NCBI GenBank assembly: GCA_018715445.1
Contig: DVLP01000457.1
Span: 1 to 10,079, forward strand
DNA: 10,079 nucleotides
Direction of reading: 5' to 3'
DNA from: Candidatus Avipropionibacterium avicola
GTDB lineage: Bacteria; Actinomycetota; Actinomycetes; Propionibacteriales; Propionibacteriaceae
This document shows positions 6,767 to 10,079 of this stretch, in pieces. The notes under the pieces are model-generated. The model had not been told where the DNA came from. It was given only the letters and a program-made list of their open reading frames with translations, and ran no database searches. The translations under genes and the position numbers were made by a program. How positions within the stretch are numbered: the stretch's first letter is position 1; each line of letters begins with the position of its first letter.

Positions 6767-7516
6767 TCATGCGTCCACGGTCGCGATGACGGATTCGATG
6801 CGACGACGGGCGTCGTGCAGGACGAGTTGCAGGTCTCGGTGGTCGACGGTGTGCGGGCCGGCGATGGCCAGGGCGAGCGGATGCTCACCGGGGACCGCCA
6901 ACGGGATCGCCGCGCTGAGCGAGTTGACGGTCCAGCGGTCCAGGACCAGGACGTCGTGGTCGACCGACTGTCGCGCGGTCTCCAGTGCGCTCTCCTCGTC
7001 GGCCGGCAGTCCCGGGCCCCCGACCCATCCGTACCGGTCACGGGAGCGGCGCAGAGCGCTGAGCGCCTCCTCCCGAGGCAGGTCCACGAGCAGGCGCAGC
7101 GCCGCCGAGGACATGTGCAGGGGGAAGGACAGGCCGGTGACCGGTTCGGTGCCGGCCTGGGCACGGACCAGGTAGATCAGCTCACCGTGCACGTGGGCGC
7201 AGACATTGACGTGGTCGGCCGGGCGGGACTGGGCGATCTCGGCCACCAACGGACGTAGCGCGGAGACCAGCGGAAAAGCGGTCGCGACCCGCGAGAACTG
7301 CAGCATCCGCAGCGCCGGGACGTTGCCACCGCGGACGCGGGCGACGTAGCCGTTGTCGATGAGGGTCCGCAGCAGACGCGACACCGTGCTCTGGTGCAGT
7401 CCGACGCTTCCGGCGATCTCGCCTCCCGACAGCGGGCGTCCCTGCGCGAGCAGGAGATCCAGGATCTCCAACCCGTGCGCGAGGGCCTGTACCCCCGTCT
7501 CGCGACGATCCGCCAT
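6767..7516 (-). CDS. IclR-family transcriptional regulator
   Basis: This is a 249-residue regulator of the IclR family, which controls catabolic genes in response to small organic ligands. The N-terminal winged helix covers about residues 8-70: GLEILDLLLAQGRPLSGGEI leads into the recognition helix region LHQSTVSRLLRTLIDNGYV (40-58). The C-terminal ligand-binding (GAF-like) domain follows, with HVNVCAHVHGELIYLVRAQ (102-120), the LHMSSAALRLL segment (133-143) and the late block VNSLSAAIPLAVPGEHPLALAIAGP (197-221). The length is normal for the family. I chose ATG 7516 because it starts just before the conserved helix. The frame continues far upstream only as an antisense shadow of rmuC. There is no Shine-Dalgarno, and a TACAGT hexamer lies 7 nt upstream, so the mRNA may be leaderless. 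Its stop overlaps an ATG of the FAD oxidoreductase frame, which makes that enzyme the likeliest target. Palindromic TGCGCA motifs upstream suggest autoregulation. Confidence 0.94.
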   Translation of the reverse strand: MADRRETGVQALAHGLEILDLLLAQGRPLSGGEIAGSVGLHQSTVSRLLRTLIDNGYVARVRGGNVPALRMLQFSRVATAFPLVSALRPLVAEIAQSRPADHVNVCAHVHGELIYLVRAQAGTEPVTGLSFPLHMSSAALRLLVDLPREEALSALRRSRDRYGWVGGPGLPADEESALETARQSVDHDVLVLDRWTVNSLSAAIPLAVPGEHPLALAIAGPHTVDHRDLQLVLHDARRRIESVIATVDA

Positions 7517-7518
7517 AT

Positions 7519-7561
7519 TGCGCACTGTACACGGATTGAGTTGCGCCATGCGCATTACGCA
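7519..7561. promoter_or_regulatory. Candidate IclR operator cluster
   Basis: The iclR-proximal part of the spacer holds TGCGCA (7519-7524), the perfect inverted repeat TGCGC-CAT-GCGCA (7542-7554), and an overlapping imperfect palindrome TGCGCATTACGCA (7549-7561). The two TGCGCA copies start exactly 30 bp apart. A further 6-bp inverted pair, CACTGT (7523-7528) and ACAGTG (7561-7566), flanks the cluster. The sites overlap the putative iclR -10 region and its upstream side, the usual position for repression. That IclR-family proteins bind palindromes near their own promoters is known; that these are the sites is inference. Confidence 0.5.
7524..7529 (-). promoter_or_regulatory. Putative -10 element of leaderless iclR promoter
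   Basis: On the minus strand TACAGT fits the actinobacterial TAnnnT -10 pattern and ends 7 nt before the iclR ATG. A transcript starting there would begin at or next to the start codon. This agrees with the absence of a ribosome-binding site. No convincing -35 was found at 16-19 bp spacing. Confidence 0.4.
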
Positions 7562-7637
7562 CAGTGATCTTGCTCCTCGGACCGTCATGGGCGTGTGCCG
7601 GACGGGACTGTCAGTGCCGGCAGGCAGGATGACCGAC

Positions 7638-9188
7638 ATGGAGATCTCCACGGTCCTCGCCCTGCTGATCGGTGTGCTGGTCGGCGCCGGCGCCGCCCTC
7701 GCGCTGCACCGTGCTCGGCGCCAGGCCGAGGTGGCGCGCGACGATGCCGAGACCGAGCGTGCCCGGGCCGAGGTGTCGGAGGCCCGCCGGGAGTCCGCCG
7801 CCGCCCGGGAGGAGACCGCCCGCGTGCGGTCCGAGACCGAGCGGCTGCGTGCGGACACCGCCGCGGCCCGGACCGAGACGGCCGAGGCGATCGCCGCTCG
7901 CGCCGAGCTCAGCGCCACGCTGGCGGCGACCCAGACGAAACTGACCGCCGCCGATCGACGGGCCGTCGAGGCCGAGGCCAGGGCCGACCAGATCGCGGCC
8001 GACCGGGAGGCCCAGCTCAACCAGTTCAAGGTGTTGTCGGAGTCGACGCTGGAGGCCCAGGGTCGCAAGGCCGACCAGAGTGCCGATGCACGGCTGAAGG
8101 CGACCGAGCAGCTGATGGGCCCGGTGGCCGAGGGGCTGCGGCAGTTGCAGGACCGGCTGACCGCCGTCGAGAAGGACCGGGTCGCCCTGTCCACCGATCT
8201 GCGCAACCAGGTGCAGGCCGTCCAGGCCACCGGTGAGCACCTGCGCCGCGAGACCCATGCCCTGGTCACCGCGTTGCGCAAGCCCCAGGTCCGCGGCAAC
8301 TGGGGTGAGCTCCAGCTGAAGAATGCGGCCGAGTTGGCCAACATGCGTCAGCACTGCGACTTCGACGTGCAGCACAGCACGACCACCACTGGCGGGGCCG
8401 GCATCCGGCCCGACATGCGGGTCAACCTGTCGGACGGCAAGTGCCTGTTCGTCGACTCGAAGGTGCCCCTGGAGGGGTTCCTCGACGCCCACGACTCCGA
8501 CGACGACGGGGTCCGCGAGGCAGCACTCGACCGGTTCGGCGCCGCTGTGCGGTCCCATGTCGACCAGCTGTCGGCCAAGCAGTACTGGGCCGTCGACGAC
8601 CAGACCCCGGAGTTCGTCGTGATGTTCCTGCCCAGTGAGGCACTGGCGGCCGAGGCCCTGGGTCGGATGCCCGACCTCCACGAGTACGCGGCCCGCAAGG
8701 GGATCGTGATCGCCTCCCCGTCCACCCTGATCGCCCTGCTGCGGACCGTCGCCCACAGCTGGAAGCAGTCCGCGCTCGCCCAGAATGCCAAGGAGGTGGC
8801 CGATCTGGGTCGCGAGCTGTTCCAGCGCCTTGCCACGATGGGCGGGCACTTCGACCGACTGGGCCGCCAACTCACCGGCGCGGTGACGGCCTACAACAAG
8901 ACGCTCGGATCACTCGAGGGCCGGGTGTTGGTCGCCGCCCGACGGCTGAACGAGCTCGACGTCACCGATGCCGAGCTCGCGGCGCCGGGGCGGGTCGATC
9001 CCCTCCCCCGTCAGGTGACCTCCCCTGAGCTGGTCGAGGACGCCAGCCAGGTCACTCCGATGATCGGCCGCGGCGAGGCGACCCTGCCCGAGGCCTCGGC
9101 CCTGGTCCGTCCCGATCCCGCCCTCGACGACCTGGCCGACGACACCCTCCCGCTCGACCCGCCGTCACACCAGCGACGCAGCAGCTGA
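7638..9188 (+). CDS. rmuC: DNA recombination protein RmuC
   Basis: RmuC-family proteins are predicted nucleases or nuclease-associated factors that limit recombination at inverted repeats in E. coli; the exact biochemistry is unsettled. This 516-residue protein has an N-terminal hydrophobic helix (residues 4-24, TVLALLIGVLVGAGAALAL) that should anchor it in the membrane. A long Ala/Arg/Glu-rich coiled coil follows (about 26-130), then the conserved RmuC domain (about 200-445). Signature blocks are QVRGNWGELQLKNAAE (217-232), FVDSKVPLEGFLDAH (271-285), EFVVMFLPSEAL (325-336) and IASPSTLIALLRTVAHSWKQ (358-377). The last ~70 residues are a low-complexity acidic/Pro tail. ATG 7638 is preferred because AGGA (7626-7629) lies 8 nt upstream and the protein then begins at the membrane helix. 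An ATG at 7629 is possible. It is divergent from iclR across 121 bp and convergent with the next gene, 32 bp away. Confidence 0.95.
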   Translation: MEISTVLALLIGVLVGAGAALALHRARRQAEVARDDAETERARAEVSEARRESAAAREETARVRSETERLRADTAAARTETAEAIAARAELSATLAATQTKLTAADRRAVEAEARADQIAADREAQLNQFKVLSESTLEAQGRKADQSADARLKATEQLMGPVAEGLRQLQDRLTAVEKDRVALSTDLRNQVQAVQATGEHLRRETHALVTALRKPQVRGNWGELQLKNAAELANMRQHCDFDVQHSTTTTGGAGIRPDMRVNLSDGKCLFVDSKVPLEGFLDAHDSDDDGVREAALDRFGAAVRSHVDQLSAKQYWAVDDQTPEFVVMFLPSEALAAEALGRMPDLHEYAARKGIVIASPSTLIALLRTVAHSWKQSALAQNAKEVADLGRELFQRLATMGGHFDRLGRQLTGAVTAYNKTLGSLEGRVLVAARRLNELDVTDAELAAPGRVDPLPRQVTSPELVEDASQVTPMIGRGEATLPEASALVRPDPALDDLADDTLPLDPPSHQRRSS

Positions 9189-9220
9189 CCCACGCCCGCC
9201 GAACCCACGCCCCGCCCAGT

Positions 9221-10079
9221 TCAGCTCGGACGGACCACCGTGCCGTCGGCCAGCACGAGCCGTACGCCCTCGGAGAGCACGACACCACCGGTGACCGCCG
9301 CCGGGAACCGCCACCGGCCGGACTCCGCCCCCTCGGTGTCCAGGGTCACGACCAGGCCGTGCTCGGCGATGACCAGGTAGCCGTCTCGGGGCGCGGGCAC
9401 CACGGCGACCACTCGGTCACCGATGACGGCACGGAACCGCAGCTCACCGTCGGGGTCCAGTGAGCTGACATGGAACCCGGTCGTGCCGACCACGATCTCG
9501 GCCCCGACGCCGTCGTGGAAGCTACCGCTGCACAGATCGGTGACCTGCCCGCCGACATCGCTCACCCACTGCTCGGTGAAGGTGCCGTCGGCGTATGCGT
9601 AGGTGCGCACCACGTTCTGCTTGGTGCCGTAGACGATCAGCGGTGAGTCGCCCTCGCGCTCCTGCAACCCGACGGCGGTGAAGCCCGGTCCTCCTGCACT
9701 ACCACCACGGCTCTCGGCACCGTCGTCCCAGACCGACGGGTAGAAGTACTCCAGGGCGAGGGCACCCTCGTCCACCCCGTCGCCGTCGAGGTCGGCGAAG
9801 ACCGCGTCCTCCACGCCGTAGAAGTAGTGCATGGTCTCGTGCTGGATCTCCCCGGTGGACCAGTCCAACCCGTACACCCAACGGAACTGGGTGCCCACCA
9901 TCAGCCACGGTGCCTTGTCGGCTCCGTTGACCCAGCCGAGACGGACGACGGTGACCCCGAGCAGGTTGCCCTTCTGCTCGCGCCGCGCTGGATCGTCGGG
10001 GATCGCGCAGCTCCAGGCCTTGGTGCCGTCCGGCGCGAAGGCGTGCACCTGGTACCCCTCGGTGGCCACCACGACCAGT
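9221..10079 (-). CDS. Partial FG-GAP/beta-propeller repeat protein (C-terminal part)
   Basis: An open frame enters from the right edge and ends at TGA (9221-9223), giving 285 visible residues without a start. The frame stays open to the last base with strand-like sequence (LVVVATEGYQVHAFAPDGTKAW), so the gene continues outside the window. The GTG at 10072 is probably internal. The protein is a series of beta-strand repeats, each with a ...DxxGxxxW/R... turn: DGTKAWSCAI, TGEIQHETMHYF, DGTFTEQWVSDV, DGELRFRAVIG, and AESGRWRFPAAV near the end. One blade has an FG-GAP-type calcium loop DLDGDGVDE, encoded around 9767-9793. At least five blades are visible, consistent with a PQQ/FG-GAP-like propeller. 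Such proteins are often secreted or fused to polysaccharide-active enzymes, but the N-terminus that would show this is missing. Function is not recognised. It converges on rmuC, and no terminator lies in the 32-bp gap. Confidence 0.75.
   Translation of the reverse strand, partial: LVVVATEGYQVHAFAPDGTKAWSCAIPDDPARREQKGNLLGVTVVRLGWVNGADKAPWLMVGTQFRWVYGLDWSTGEIQHETMHYFYGVEDAVFADLDGDGVDEGALALEYFYPSVWDDGAESRGGSAGGPGFTAVGLQEREGDSPLIVYGTKQNVVRTYAYADGTFTEQWVSDVGGQVTDLCSGSFHDGVGAEIVVGTTGFHVSSLDPDGELRFRAVIGDRVVAVVPAPRDGYLVIAEHGLVVTLDTEGAESGRWRFPAAVTGGVVLSEGVRLVLADGTVVRPS

Noticed and set aside
7353..7637. Upstream extension of the RmuC frame from TTG 7353
   Set aside because: It overlaps iclR and adds residues not found in RmuC. 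ATG 7638 has a Shine-Dalgarno at 8 nt and begins right before the membrane helix.
7517..8344. Upstream extension of the IclR frame by about 276 codons
   Set aside because: The extension is antisense to the rmuC coiled-coil region, Ser/Ala/Arg low-complexity, and the normal IclR N-terminus begins at ATG 7516.
7611..8870. 419-codon minus-strand open frame within rmuC
   Set aside because: Antisense to conserved RmuC signature blocks, with low-complexity Gly/Leu/Gln/Val composition and no family motif.

Overview
The window is compact, GC-rich DNA (roughly two thirds G+C by eye) with GTG starts, short intergenic gaps and actinobacterial-type proteins. The YchF resembles mycobacterial YchF along its whole length, and the M18 aminopeptidase and LacI/IclR regulators are of types common in actinobacteria. 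I infer a chromosomal segment of a high-GC actinobacterium, possibly a Propionibacteriales member; the genus cannot be fixed from sequence alone. There are no insertion sequences, CRISPR arrays, tRNA/rRNA genes or phage genes.

Layout. Positions 1-297 hold no convincing gene but contain a TTTTGAGTCA direct repeat, an 8-bp inverted repeat and a weak terminator-like hairpin. From 7516 down to 298, six genes lie head to tail on the minus strand with gaps of at most 56 bp. In transcription order they are an IclR-family regulator, a two-part FAD-dependent oxidoreductase (PF12831-like N-terminal half plus beta-sandwich/discoidin-like C-terminal half), an M18 aminopeptidase, a LacI-family regulator, an NADPH-dependent FMN reductase and the translation-associated ATPase YchF. 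On the plus strand, divergent from iclR across a 121-bp spacer, is rmuC. Converging on rmuC from the right edge is the C-terminal part of an FG-GAP/beta-propeller protein that runs out of the window.

How the genes may work together. The clearest functional unit is iclR plus the FAD oxidoreductase. They are adjacent and overlap (ATGA) or nearly so, and the spacer upstream of iclR carries a cluster of TGCGCA-type palindromes suited to autoregulation. The reading is a substrate-induced catabolic flavoenzyme whose substrate is unknown; carbohydrate is plausible from the family and the C-terminal domains. The M18 peptidase, LacI, FMN reductase and YchF genes are conserved genes without an obvious shared pathway, and could be read-through neighbours.

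I see no clear evidence of a wholly new system. The most useful leads are the FAD enzyme with its iclR control region, the unusual G4 motif of YchF, the apparently leaderless iclR start, and the truncated propeller gene at the right edge.
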